A stretch of DNA of 64,000 nucleotides from CALROG01 sp943369755. GTDB taxonomy: Bacteria; Pseudomonadota; Gammaproteobacteria; Burkholderiales; Burkholderiaceae_C. The stretch covers positions 1 to 64,000 of the forward strand of contig CALROG020000004.1 in assembly GCA_943369755.1 (NCBI GenBank), in the 5' to 3' direction. The notes beneath the pieces are model-generated. The model was given only the letters and a program-made list of their open reading frames with translations, was not told the origin of the DNA and made no database searches. Within the stretch, counting starts at the first letter, position 1. Each line of letters opens with the position of its first letter. Below, piece after piece: positions 12,001 through 16,314 of this stretch. Position numbers and translations under genes: made by a program.

Positions 12001-12078
12001 TCGTTGGCGGCAGGTACGAACTGGCAGAACCTTGGGACGCGCAGCAGCCTTGAACAGGGCAGCGCAAGGCTTTCGTGA
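1..12078 (+). CDS. Giant RTX calcium-binding exoprotein/adhesin, 5' end outside the window
   Basis: The frame is open from base 1, so the N-terminus lies upstream; over 4,020 residues are visible. Numbered from position 13, the protein has a hydrophobic helical stretch (about 5-95), a calcium-binding segment with EF-hand-like DLNGDGQ, DANGDGKID and DKNANGRVD loops (about 307-445), a proline-rich linker (about 895-920), a second proline-rich linker (about 1083-1120), a second copy of the calcium-binding segment (about 1205-1345, DLDGNG, DGDGDGKID, DANQDG, DKNQNG), then 27 tandem RTX modules (DNA about 4140-10985), each with 2-5 GGxGxDxhx nonapeptides followed by a conserved VVExAGEGxDTVxASVSYxLxxNVENLxLTG block. 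The C-terminus has further RTX motifs and a GIRYADLRL / FEDWYD block typical of type I secreted RTX proteins. It overlaps the following hlyD-like gene, so it is probably exported by a type I system. Adhesin versus other exoprotein cannot be decided. Confidence 0.9.
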   Translation, partial: NDDLLGTANASAQLIYNVASLYAATQGLTLADALKAEVFGSANAFIQGVAEAVPLLNIAYAIANGDDRGAIIAIVYQINPIAGLILSLGTFLMGDDYEAPSGEGTLVRAPNGHADLSLQGRDRGDQEVALRLAPVQTVLNQFLNNAGNSAMLAPERFGQLYFGGDNARFRYSEAHYPSTDYFPDNSDDPVFNNEGERINVPVGSEAYFRGLVQEMLASSLANGVIVAPWEAQTVRMQYAQFAQNAQYQEYLRALDAAIAAANNSEAGNAPPLPVAPPLPTPTLVPPNPGWTEVQAAKAQGQLATPGTPPTFKPIILDLNGDGQINLQGTKAVAFDVDASGYYRNTDWTAANPNGPVDGFLVLDRNHNAFADNGADLFSNARVAPQAQGVASLQWVDANGDGKIDKNDPVFNELRVWQDKNANGRVDAGESLRIADLGERGISFNYRPDANGNTTFTMDGQSRVMASTQLSVDAVGTNLAAVLGPDKRDILGDGGRSVGMYTLGSDGARFLTVNAFQTDVATGRKKVVGALEDYAVKLRVSDLDPAGVLTNPSGFLTVQGGGISLTGSMLTFTPGTNFNGMAGFSYTRADGSRIDIDIPVAAANDAPEILDAGNLQGVVYGYERASNIYGQAQFWMPIFTQGSRGFGQDGVYSLNLTEPLRDAQGNVITGVDFYHGRFVVRDVDGDATVFAANSVTGQGHQGTATVRPDGSWTFTPNGYTSSRQGYAIGMDAFRVEVADRASVEDPIRATASRVVMVTLPDASPAQNNQNLRFTPGPDGAPLLDYTQYRSNFIRAMSDADLGMVGQRVYDYSPDGRTLTVTTFASEGPIATETVVIDAFGGTVTSTLVIPMGSITAVNNVLTGARTDQWALVDGSGLAGANTYNADGTSSHSTTRFGVPVATPSPPAPAPTPAPAPAIPPAPPPPTPAQVFSDAVSTFVQNNTEVTFKIQPNGSTTLSYTNPDGSVNAYIANPDGSYQASQTRADGSRGYVSYATGVGLSSNGVNMLQQQVPGSSSASSYSFGQGASVVQNADGTGQYQIPLSGGRSMTLSVDTTGRSNFTVRDANNNVVSVASTRYSADGAYVVVDETPPPPPPPPAPPPPPAPTPAPTSAPAPAPVEPPADPAPYGNGTLSFTQAELNEVKAYLDAVTTDAQIADAAARLKLTVSQLAVLLNWYTNTSNYSAASLQQLVSTTLSSQYRVAGNGVVVANPIVFDLDGNGIDLVSLADSQVMFDMLGTGQKVRTAWVGPNDGFLAYDGDGDGKIDKRSELVFSDMLAGARTDLEGIAVLDANQDGVFDANDPGWAKAGIWVDKNQNGVTDDGEFKSMTEMGIASLSLASNRRFELLGDNVIHGTTTFTRTDGSTGVAADVGLAFDAPDGFTAFGTAASDVLTGTGRHDLLDGGGGDDVLVGNSGGDVLDGGAGLDLMFGGAGDDIYVVESTADRVYERPAEGYDTVRSSVSFTLQGNVEALELTGSADVVASGNELDNKLVGNAGHATLLGGAGHDLLIAGTGATHMQGGQHNDTYVVSNAQDEVLENADEGLDQILSSVDYTLAPNVENLVLTGSARLGVGNALSNILTGNNLGNRLDGLGGDDLLLGGDGQDLLDGGTGADLMIGGAGDDSYFVDDAADTVKEKAGQGVDTVVASVSYALTANVERLTLSGVLDINGAGNALNNVLTGNIGNNFLDGKAGADVLAGGAGNDSYGVDDAADQVVENAGEGTDTVYASISYALGTHLEALVLTGTDSIDATGNELDNTLAGNANANVLDGAAGADLMAGGGGDDLYIVDNALDTVVENGSEGTDTVVSGISYVLRANVENLALLDVATAGNDLTATGNALNNVISGNSGNNVIDGAGGADLMAGGKGDDTYHVDNVGDLVVERAGEGTDTIITGINYAAWGLSANVENLVMTGSADLSGRGNSLDNRILGNAGKNLIDGGLGADTLIGGQGDDIYIVDDANDFVVEKAGEGADTVRASVDYALGTDVENLVLTGASSINGTGNAQDNTLSGNAGRNQLAGGAGNDTYVIDDAQDLVLEADGEGADDVLASVSYALAANVEKLTLTGTADLVGGGNNTANLLLGNTGDNLLDGKAGADTMVGGVGNDTYVVDDVGDTVVETAGEGTDAVAASISYALGDHVENLNLTGAVDLYATGNALANILTGNTANNRLDGGLDADTMLGGRGDDTYVVESAGDQVIELAGEGSDTVEASISYALGNSVENLVLTGNADLSGSGNALNNALVGNAGNNRLDGGAGVDRMSGGQGNDTYVVDSADTVVEQADEGLDTVLASVNHTLAANVENLTLSGSASINGAGNELDNLIVGNSANNRLDGRAGADEMRGGAGDDTYTVDNAQDRAVEEAGEGSDGVFASVSYALGANLENITLTGSSDIDAKGNELANTLVGNAGVNKLEGGQGNDLYVVDDSRDSVVERLGEGTDLVQASISYTLTAHTENLTLTGTAAIDGTGNELANIIVGNAANNKLDGGAGTDTLKGGKGNDIYVVDSTADVLVELADEGLDTVRSSATFVLAAHIENITLTGDASIDATGNELGNEFTGNAGINQLAGGKGDDIYNINDTRDTVVEAMGEGTDLVRSSISYTLTQNVEQLLLTGTDKVNGSGNAQANLMVGNTADNTLDGRDGDDVLDGGGGADRLIGGKGDDLFIVDNRLDTVVEVVGEGADQVNAGVTYTLAANLETLVLTGSANIDGTGNTQGNLLVGNDGNNRLDGGAGADKLQGGKGDDSYVVDNTADVVVENANEGADQVLASVTTTLAANLENLTLTGTAAIHGTGNELDNVLLGNAAANTLGGGAGRDTLDGGAGADRLVGGTGDDDYVVDNRGDVVVEGVNEGVDGVRASVSYTLPDNAENITLTGSADIDATGNALDNILTSNAGRNKLEGGRGDDIYIVNSSGDRVKEKADEGTDTVKATVSYELADHVENLTFLGDASIEGEGNDLANLLIANNAGNHLSGQAGNDRLTGGDGADRLDGGQGADAMAGGKGDDTYEVDSAADTVTEAAGEGVDTVRSAVTWVLGAHTERLVLTGQSAIDGTGNALDNWLTGNERANTLSAGDGNDLLDGGEAADRLIGGRGDDVYLVDDSRDAVVEQAGEGHDLVRSSATFTLADNLERLELTGRRDIDGTGNALDNLLAGNDGDNDLSGLDGNDELDGRGGHDRMSGGRGNDVFWVNSDCDAVLEKPGEGIDTVNASISGTLYANVENVNLLGTASLNATGNALDNRLMGNAGANRLDGGAGVDQMAGGAGDDSYGVDNPLDQIEERAGEGNDTVYATVDYSLSQHVENVTLIGQGNAKASGNELDNRLTGNAGSNELVGDGGADTLDGGAGADLLRGGIGDDTYLVDNTADVVVELAGEGLDTVIASSHYTLSRNVEKLVLAGNAHLNGTGNDQDNQLVGNAGNNALDGGAGDDVISGGAGADQMTGGAGDDVIWVDNLLDRAIERAGEGTDTVMSVVDYQLGEHVENLTLLGGAAKATGNAQANTLVGTAGANWLDGGGAADWLDGGAGDDTYIVDNALDRVVERVEGGNDTVRASVSHTLAEQVENLVLTGSANIDGEGNDLANLLEGNAGINRLAGGKRDDIYIVNNTADTVVEHALEGNDTVRSSASFVLGDNVENLVLTGNADIAGTGNAGPNMLTGNAGANNLNGAAGDDALLLSWDENWRGAKAWNKGSRHSAAWQMCVDADGLVRSLDIYDGGADVDTLYGTARADGIALDDGVLRIKNIEVIDTGDGDDVVDLTSTRYAYGDVMLKGGNGEDVLWANAGRDVLQGGSGNDALDGAGGSNLLDGGDGADRMADADGASVFVGGRGNDDIYSGAGADLLAFNRGDGADEVHLGAASADGDIVSLGKGIRYADLRLRKSGDDLVLEVGQGERITFEDWYDKPQGARVSKLQVITVGGDYDAASSDKLLNRQVELFDFARIVARFDAARAQQGSNAHGWALMNSLLDAHLQGSDSAAMGGDLAFQYATAGTLAGIGLGTAQASLAAGTNWQNLGTRSSLEQGSARLS
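4140..10985 (+). repeat. 27 tandem RTX modules within the giant exoprotein gene
   Basis: I counted 27 consecutive modules, each ending in a block of the type GNxLxNxLxGN. Most are 72, 81, 90 or 99 residues, exact multiples of nine; exceptions I counted are 80, 84, 85 and 89 residues. Length differences come mainly from the number of GGxGxDxhx nonapeptides. The copies are diverged at nucleotide level, so this is an old protein-level expansion and not a recent DNA array. Confidence 0.85.
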
Positions 12079-13415
12079 TGACAGCAACCCACACACTGAA
12101 AGCCGACTTCGCGCCTGACCTGTTGGCGGTGCAAGAAAACCCGCCTGCGCGCCTGCCGCGTGTGGTGGGTTACACCACGGCGGCGCTCTTTGCGGCCTTG
12201 GCGAGTTGGGCCGTGTTCGGCCAGCTGGATATTGTGGCCAGTGCCGAAGGCCGCCTGGTGCCGCGCAACCTGAGCCGGGTGGTGCAGCCAGCCGAGGGCG
12301 GCGTCGTGCGCGAGGTACTGGTTCGCGAGGGCCAGGAAGTTCAAGCCGGGCAGTTGCTGCTTCAAATGGATGCGACCACCGCAAGCACTGATCAGGGCAC
12401 CTTGCGGCGCGACCTTGGACTCAAGCAGTTGACCTTGCGGCGCATTGAAGCGGAGCTCAGCGGGCGAGCCTTTGCGGTTGCCCGCACTGACCCGCCAGAG
12501 GTGCTGCAGGTGTTGGCACAGTTCAACGCGCGCCGACAAGCTCACGACGATGCGCTGGCGCAGGAGCAGGCAACCCTGGTGCGGGCCCAGCACGAGCTGG
12601 CCGCCGCCCGCCAGTCGGTGGACAAGCTGGTGGCCACTGTGCCGCTGTACCGCCAGCAGGCCACCAGTTATGAGCGGCTGGTGAAAGACGGGTTTGTGTC
12701 CGAACTGGGTGCTAACGACAAAATCCGCGAACGTATCGAGAAAGAACAAGAACTCAAAAGCCAGGAGTCTGCTTCTGCCGCGCTGACGGCGGCGGTCGAA
12801 CAGTCACGTCGGCGCAGCGCGCAGATCGTTTCTGCCTACCAGAGCCAATTGGAAAACGAGCGCGTCGAGTTGCTGGCCGTCATTCAGAAAGTCCAGGGTG
12901 ACCTGGCCAAGCAAGACTACCGCTCGGGTTTGCTGGAGCTGCGCTCTCCCGTGGCGGGTATGGTGAAAGACCTGGTTTCCTACACCCCTGGTGCCGTGGT
13001 GCAGCCGGGCATGGTGCTGCTCAACATCGTGCCCAAAGGCGAGCCACTGATGGCGGAGGTAGCCCTCAAGAACGAAGACGCGGGCTTTGTGGCCCCCGGC
13101 CAGGCGGTCAAGGTCAAGCTGCAGGCCTACCCGTTCCAGAAGTACGGCATGCTGCATGGCGTGGTGGAGCTGTTGAGTGCGGACTCTTCAGTTAACGACC
13201 CGCAAAAGGCCACCAGCATGGGCCAAAGCCCGCAGAGCTTCAAGGTGCTGGTGAGGTTACAGCACCAGGAGCTACGCAGCCCGGCGGGGGAGGACTTGAA
13301 GCTCAGCCCTGGCATGGTGGTGACCGCCGAGGTAAACCAGGGGCAGCGCAGCGTGCTGGAGTACCTGCTGTCGCCGGTTCAGAAGGTGAGCGCGGAGGCG
13401 GCCAGGGAGCGCTAG
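12075..13415 (+). CDS. HlyD-family type I secretion membrane fusion protein
   Basis: Periplasmic adaptor that links an inner-membrane ABC exporter to a TolC-type outer-membrane channel. About 446 residues: short cytoplasmic N-terminus, one membrane segment (about 30-52), a biotinyl-lipoyl-like half (LVPRNLSRVVQPAEGGVV), a long coiled-coil hairpin rich in Q, E, R and A (about 110-290), the second lipoyl half (LELRSPVAGMVKDL) and a beta-barrel region (LMAEVALKNEDAGFVAPGQAVKVKLQAYPF). This matches the HlyD/PrtE family in length and order. The start is GTG at 12075 or ATG at 12078; both overlap the stop of the RTX gene, so the two are translationally coupled and the RTX protein is its likely cargo. 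No ABC transporter or TolC gene follows; they must be upstream or elsewhere. Confidence 0.93.
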   Translation: MMTATHTLKADFAPDLLAVQENPPARLPRVVGYTTAALFAALASWAVFGQLDIVASAEGRLVPRNLSRVVQPAEGGVVREVLVREGQEVQAGQLLLQMDATTASTDQGTLRRDLGLKQLTLRRIEAELSGRAFAVARTDPPEVLQVLAQFNARRQAHDDALAQEQATLVRAQHELAAARQSVDKLVATVPLYRQQATSYERLVKDGFVSELGANDKIRERIEKEQELKSQESASAALTAAVEQSRRRSAQIVSAYQSQLENERVELLAVIQKVQGDLAKQDYRSGLLELRSPVAGMVKDLVSYTPGAVVQPGMVLLNIVPKGEPLMAEVALKNEDAGFVAPGQAVKVKLQAYPFQKYGMLHGVVELLSADSSVNDPQKATSMGQSPQSFKVLVRLQHQELRSPAGEDLKLSPGMVVTAEVNQGQRSVLEYLLSPVQKVSAEAARER

Positions 13416-13465
13416 CGCGCGGGGCAACCGCTTGCGCACCGGCCGCGCCCCCACAGCGCGGGATA

Positions 13466-14632
13466 ATGCGCGGCATGTCTGCCGTCTTCGATAAACCGTC
13501 TTTGCTGCAACGCTCGCTGCCCATGCTGCGCGGCTTTGACGGGCCGCTGGCGTTTGCGGTGTTTTTGCTGGCCTGCGCGGGCATGCTGACCATGTATTCG
13601 TCGGGCTATGACCACGGCACGCGCTTTCTTGACCATGGCCGCAACATGTTGATTGCCGCGGTGGTGATGTTCGTGGTGGCGCAGGTGCCGCCGCAGCGCC
13701 TGATGAGTTTTGCCGTGCCCCTTTACACCGTGGGGGTGGCCTTGCTGGTGGCGGTGGCGCTGTTTGGCATTACCCGCAAGGGCGCAACACGCTGGCTGCA
13801 TGTGGGGGTCACCGTCATCCAGCCCAGTGAGATTCTCAAGATCGCCATGCCGCTGATGCTGGCCTGGTGGTTCCAGAAGCGTGAAGGCCAGCTGCGACCG
13901 CTGGACTTCATCGCGGCGGGGCTGTTGTTGGTGGTGCCGGTGGGGTTGATCATGAAACAGCCCGACCTGGGCACCTCGCTGCTGGTGCTGGCGGCAGGTT
14001 TGTCGGTGATCTTTTTTGCCGGCCTGAGCTGGAAGCTGATCGTGCCGCCGGTGCTGTTGGCGCTGCTGGGCATCGTGCTGCTGGTGGCGTTTGAGCCCCG
14101 GCTGTGCGCCGACGGGGTGCGCTGGCCGGTGCTGCACGACTACCAGCAACAGCGCATTTGCACCCTGCTGGACCCAAGCCGTGACCCGCTGGGCAAGGGC
14201 TTTCATATTCTGCAAGGGATGATTGCCATTGGGTCTGGCGGCCTGTTGGGCAAAGGCTTCATGCAGGGCACGCAAACCCACCTGGAATTTATTCCCGAGC
14301 GCACCACAGACTTCATTTTTGCGGCGTTTTCTGAAGAATTTGGGCTGCTGGGCAATTTGCTGCTGATTGCCGGTTTCCTGTTCCTGATTTTGCGCGGGCT
14401 GGCGATTGCGCTGGAGGCCTCGACACTGTTCTCGCGCCTGCTGGCGGGGGCCATCACCCTGATCTTCTTTACCTATGCGTTTGTCAACATGGGCATGGTC
14501 AGCGGCATCTTGCCGGTGGTGGGCGTGCCGTTGCCCTTCATCAGCTACGGCGGCACCGCCATGGTCACCCTGGGGGCGGGTTTGGGCATTTTGATGTCGA
14601 TCGCCAAGGTGCGCCGACTGGTGCAGTCATGA
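13466..14632 (+). CDS. rodA: Rod-shape-determining SEDS glycosyltransferase RodA
   Basis: Peptidoglycan polymerase of the elongasome, working with PBP2 in the inner membrane. The protein (385-388 residues) has about ten hydrophobic segments and RodA signatures: KGATRWL, QPSEILKIAMPLM, KQPDLGTSLLVLAAGLSVIFFAGLSW, LLDPSRDPLGKGFHI, GSGGLLGKGFMQGTQT, FIPERTTDFIFAAFSEEFGLLG and SGILPVVGVPLPFISYGG. Two in-frame starts exist, ATG 13466 and ATG 13475; the second gives the more usual MSAVFDKPS N-terminus. In many beta- and gammaproteobacteria rodA follows mreBCD-mrdA, but here it follows secretion genes and no PBP2 gene is in the window. Its stop overlaps the next start (ATGA). Confidence 0.95.
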   Translation: MRGMSAVFDKPSLLQRSLPMLRGFDGPLAFAVFLLACAGMLTMYSSGYDHGTRFLDHGRNMLIAAVVMFVVAQVPPQRLMSFAVPLYTVGVALLVAVALFGITRKGATRWLHVGVTVIQPSEILKIAMPLMLAWWFQKREGQLRPLDFIAAGLLLVVPVGLIMKQPDLGTSLLVLAAGLSVIFFAGLSWKLIVPPVLLALLGIVLLVAFEPRLCADGVRWPVLHDYQQQRICTLLDPSRDPLGKGFHILQGMIAIGSGGLLGKGFMQGTQTHLEFIPERTTDFIFAAFSEEFGLLGNLLLIAGFLFLILRGLAIALEASTLFSRLLAGAITLIFFTYAFVNMGMVSGILPVVGVPLPFISYGGTAMVTLGAGLGILMSIAKVRRLVQS

Positions 14633-15585
14633 GCATGAGCGCCGCCGGGCCGCCCCAAGGCGCGAGCGCCCCCTTGGGGGGCAGCGACCCCCACGCAGTA
14701 GGTGAGCTTGGGGGCCATCAACGCCCGGTCGCGATCATTGGCGTGGGCAACATGGGCGGGGGCATGGCCGCCAACTTGCTGGCCCAAGGGTTTTCGGTGC
14801 AGGTCTGCGACCTGGAGCCCGAAAAAACCCGCTCTTTAGAGGCTTTTGGGGCTGTAGCCCGCGCCAATGCTTCGCAAGCCACTATGAATTCGATAGCAAC
14901 TATTGTCTGCGTGGTCGATGCGGCGCAGACCGAGGCGGTGTTGTTCGGCGCGCACGGCGTCGCCAGCGGCGCTGCGGCGGGCCATACCGTGATGCTGTGC
15001 CCCACCATGGCACCGCAAGACGTTGAGGGCTTTGCCACGCGGCTGGGCGCGCTTGGCATTGGCACGATTGACGCACCCATGTCAGGTGGCCCGGCGCGTG
15101 CACGCGACGGCTCGATGAGCCTGATGCTGGCCTGCCCGGATGCCTTGTTCGAGCAACACCGCAGCCTGATCGAGGCTTTGTCGAGCAAGGTGTTTCGCAT
15201 CAGCCAGCGCCCCGGCGATGCAGCGCGCACCAAGCTGGTCAACAACCTGCTGGCGGGCATCAATCTGGTCGGGGCGGCCGAGGCGCTGGCGCTGGCCGGG
15301 CGGCTGGGCCTGGACCTGGGCAAGACGCTGGACGTGATCGAGCAGTCCAGCGGCCAAAGCTGGATTGGTTCTGACCGCATGCGCCGGGCCGTGGCCGGTG
15401 ACTACCAGCCCCGCGCCCATGTGACGCTGCTTGAAAAAGACACCCGGCTGGCCATGCAGGCGGCGCAAGCCGCAGGCTTTCGCGGCCCGCTGGGGGCTGC
15501 CGCGCGCGACACCTTTGCCCGCGCCCACGCCGCCGGTTTTGCCGAGCTGGACGACGCAGCGGTTTACCGCCTGCTGAGCGAATAG
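14629..15585 (+). CDS. NAD(P)-dependent 3-hydroxyisobutyrate dehydrogenase-like oxidoreductase
   Basis: Member of the beta-hydroxyacid dehydrogenase family. After an unusual N-terminal extension (residues 1-32) comes a Rossmann fold, VAIIGVGNMGGGMAANLL, then DAPMSGGPARARDGSMSLM (substrate-binding motif) and KLVNNLLAGINLVGAAEALALA with the catalytic lysine (G-x-x-x-K region). About 318 residues; typical members have 285-300. The excess is the first 30 or so residues, encoded by a GC-rich repeat element (14644-14716). A second dispersed repeat (14850-14900) is read in frame as residues 74-91 in the Rossmann domain, where relatives usually have a loop and helix. The start overlaps the rodA stop. 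The actual substrate (3-hydroxyisobutyrate, tartronate semialdehyde, other) cannot be told. Confidence 0.85.
   Translation: MSMSAAGPPQGASAPLGGSDPHAVGELGGHQRPVAIIGVGNMGGGMAANLLAQGFSVQVCDLEPEKTRSLEAFGAVARANASQATMNSIATIVCVVDAAQTEAVLFGAHGVASGAAAGHTVMLCPTMAPQDVEGFATRLGALGIGTIDAPMSGGPARARDGSMSLMLACPDALFEQHRSLIEALSSKVFRISQRPGDAARTKLVNNLLAGINLVGAAEALALAGRLGLDLGKTLDVIEQSSGQSWIGSDRMRRAVAGDYQPRAHVTLLEKDTRLAMQAAQAAGFRGPLGAAARDTFARAHAAGFAELDDAAVYRLLSE
14644..14716 (+). repeat. GC-rich double-hairpin repeat element overlapping the 5' end of a coding gene
   Basis: About 73 bases containing two inverted repeats: GCCGCCCCAAGG facing CCCTTGGGGGGC, then a GACCCCCAC arm facing TTGGGGGCC. It begins 15 bases after the start codon and encodes the low-complexity N-terminal extension of the dehydrogenase. 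I recall similar elements as common intergenic repeats in Comamonadaceae genomes, but there is only one copy in this window, so family membership is from memory. Confidence 0.6.
14850..14900 (+). repeat. 51-bp dispersed element, copy A, inside the dehydrogenase gene
   Basis: Begins GGCTGTAGCCCGCG, has the AAGCCACTAT core and ends GATAGCAAC. It aligns over its whole length with the intergenic copy at 22229-22279. It is read in frame and encodes AVARANASQATMNSIA of the dehydrogenase. Confidence 0.75.
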
Positions 15586-15593
15586 GCATCAGC

Positions 15594-16289
15594 ATGGGCC
15601 AGCCGCTTGAATCCGCGCAAACCCTGGCAGGCGAGCTGGAGCGCTACCGCACCATGGTCGAGCACGCGGCCGAGGGCATTTGCGTGGGCCAAAAGGGGCG
15701 CATCAAGTTTGCCAACGCTTTTTGCCTGAACCTGCTGGGAGTCGGTGCGCAGCAGGTGGCGCTGCGCGCCATGATCGAATACGTGCACCCCGACGACCGG
15801 GCTTTCGTGGCTGAGCAGCGCGACCGGCGCTCGCGCGGTGAGAAGGTGCCGGTTTTCGAGGCCCGCTTCCAGCGCGACGACGGCACCGTGTCGTGGGTGG
15901 AAATCGCGGGCGTGGTGGTGGACTGGGAGGGCGCGCCCGCCAACCTGTTCTTTATGCGTGACACCACCCAGCGCCGGCTGCTGGACGAGCAGCTCAAGGC
16001 CACGCTGGCGCGCGAGCGCGAGCTGGCTGAGCTCAAGAGCCGGCTGGTGGCCATGGCCTCGCATGAATTTCGCACCCCGCTGGCGGCCATCCTGTCGTCG
16101 GCCGAGCTGATCGGGCATTACGGCGACAAAATCTCCGCCGACGAACAACGCGCCATCATGGCCGAGCTGGTGGCCGCCTCGGGGCGGCTGCAGCACATGC
16201 TGGACGACCTGCTGCGCCTGGACGGTGCCGACGAAGACAAACTCAAGCAACGCCTGGCCAGCACCGTGCGCCCGCCCGGCCCGGGCTAA
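15594..16289 (+). CDS. PAS-HisKA protein lacking the histidine-kinase ATPase domain
   Basis: 231 residues. A PAS domain (about 13-125) ends in the PAC-like DDGTVSWVEIAGVVVDWEG and MRDTTQRR. A linker helix leads into a HisKA dimerisation domain (about 145-215) with the phospho-acceptor box ASHEFRTPL, His157. The protein stops at LLRLDGADEDKLKQRL and there is no HATPase_c domain (no N, G1 or G2 boxes) here or in the downstream frames. So it can be phosphorylated at His157 only by another kinase, or it acts as a sensor or dimerisation partner. It lies 25 bases before a receiver-cyclase-kinase gene, its probable partner. Nothing suggests a recent frameshift: the stop is followed at once by the next gene. 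Confidence 0.85.
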   Translation: MGQPLESAQTLAGELERYRTMVEHAAEGICVGQKGRIKFANAFCLNLLGVGAQQVALRAMIEYVHPDDRAFVAEQRDRRSRGEKVPVFEARFQRDDGTVSWVEIAGVVVDWEGAPANLFFMRDTTQRRLLDEQLKATLARERELAELKSRLVAMASHEFRTPLAAILSSAELIGHYGDKISADEQRAIMAELVAASGRLQHMLDDLLRLDGADEDKLKQRLASTVRPPGPG

Positions 16290-16314
16290 ACTGGGGGCCG
16301 GAAGACCCAACTGC

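Noticed and set aside
16225..16314. Upstream extension of the receiver-cyclase-kinase gene
   Set aside because: It overlaps the end of the PAS-HisKA gene and does not resemble a receiver domain; ATG 16315 gives the family start.
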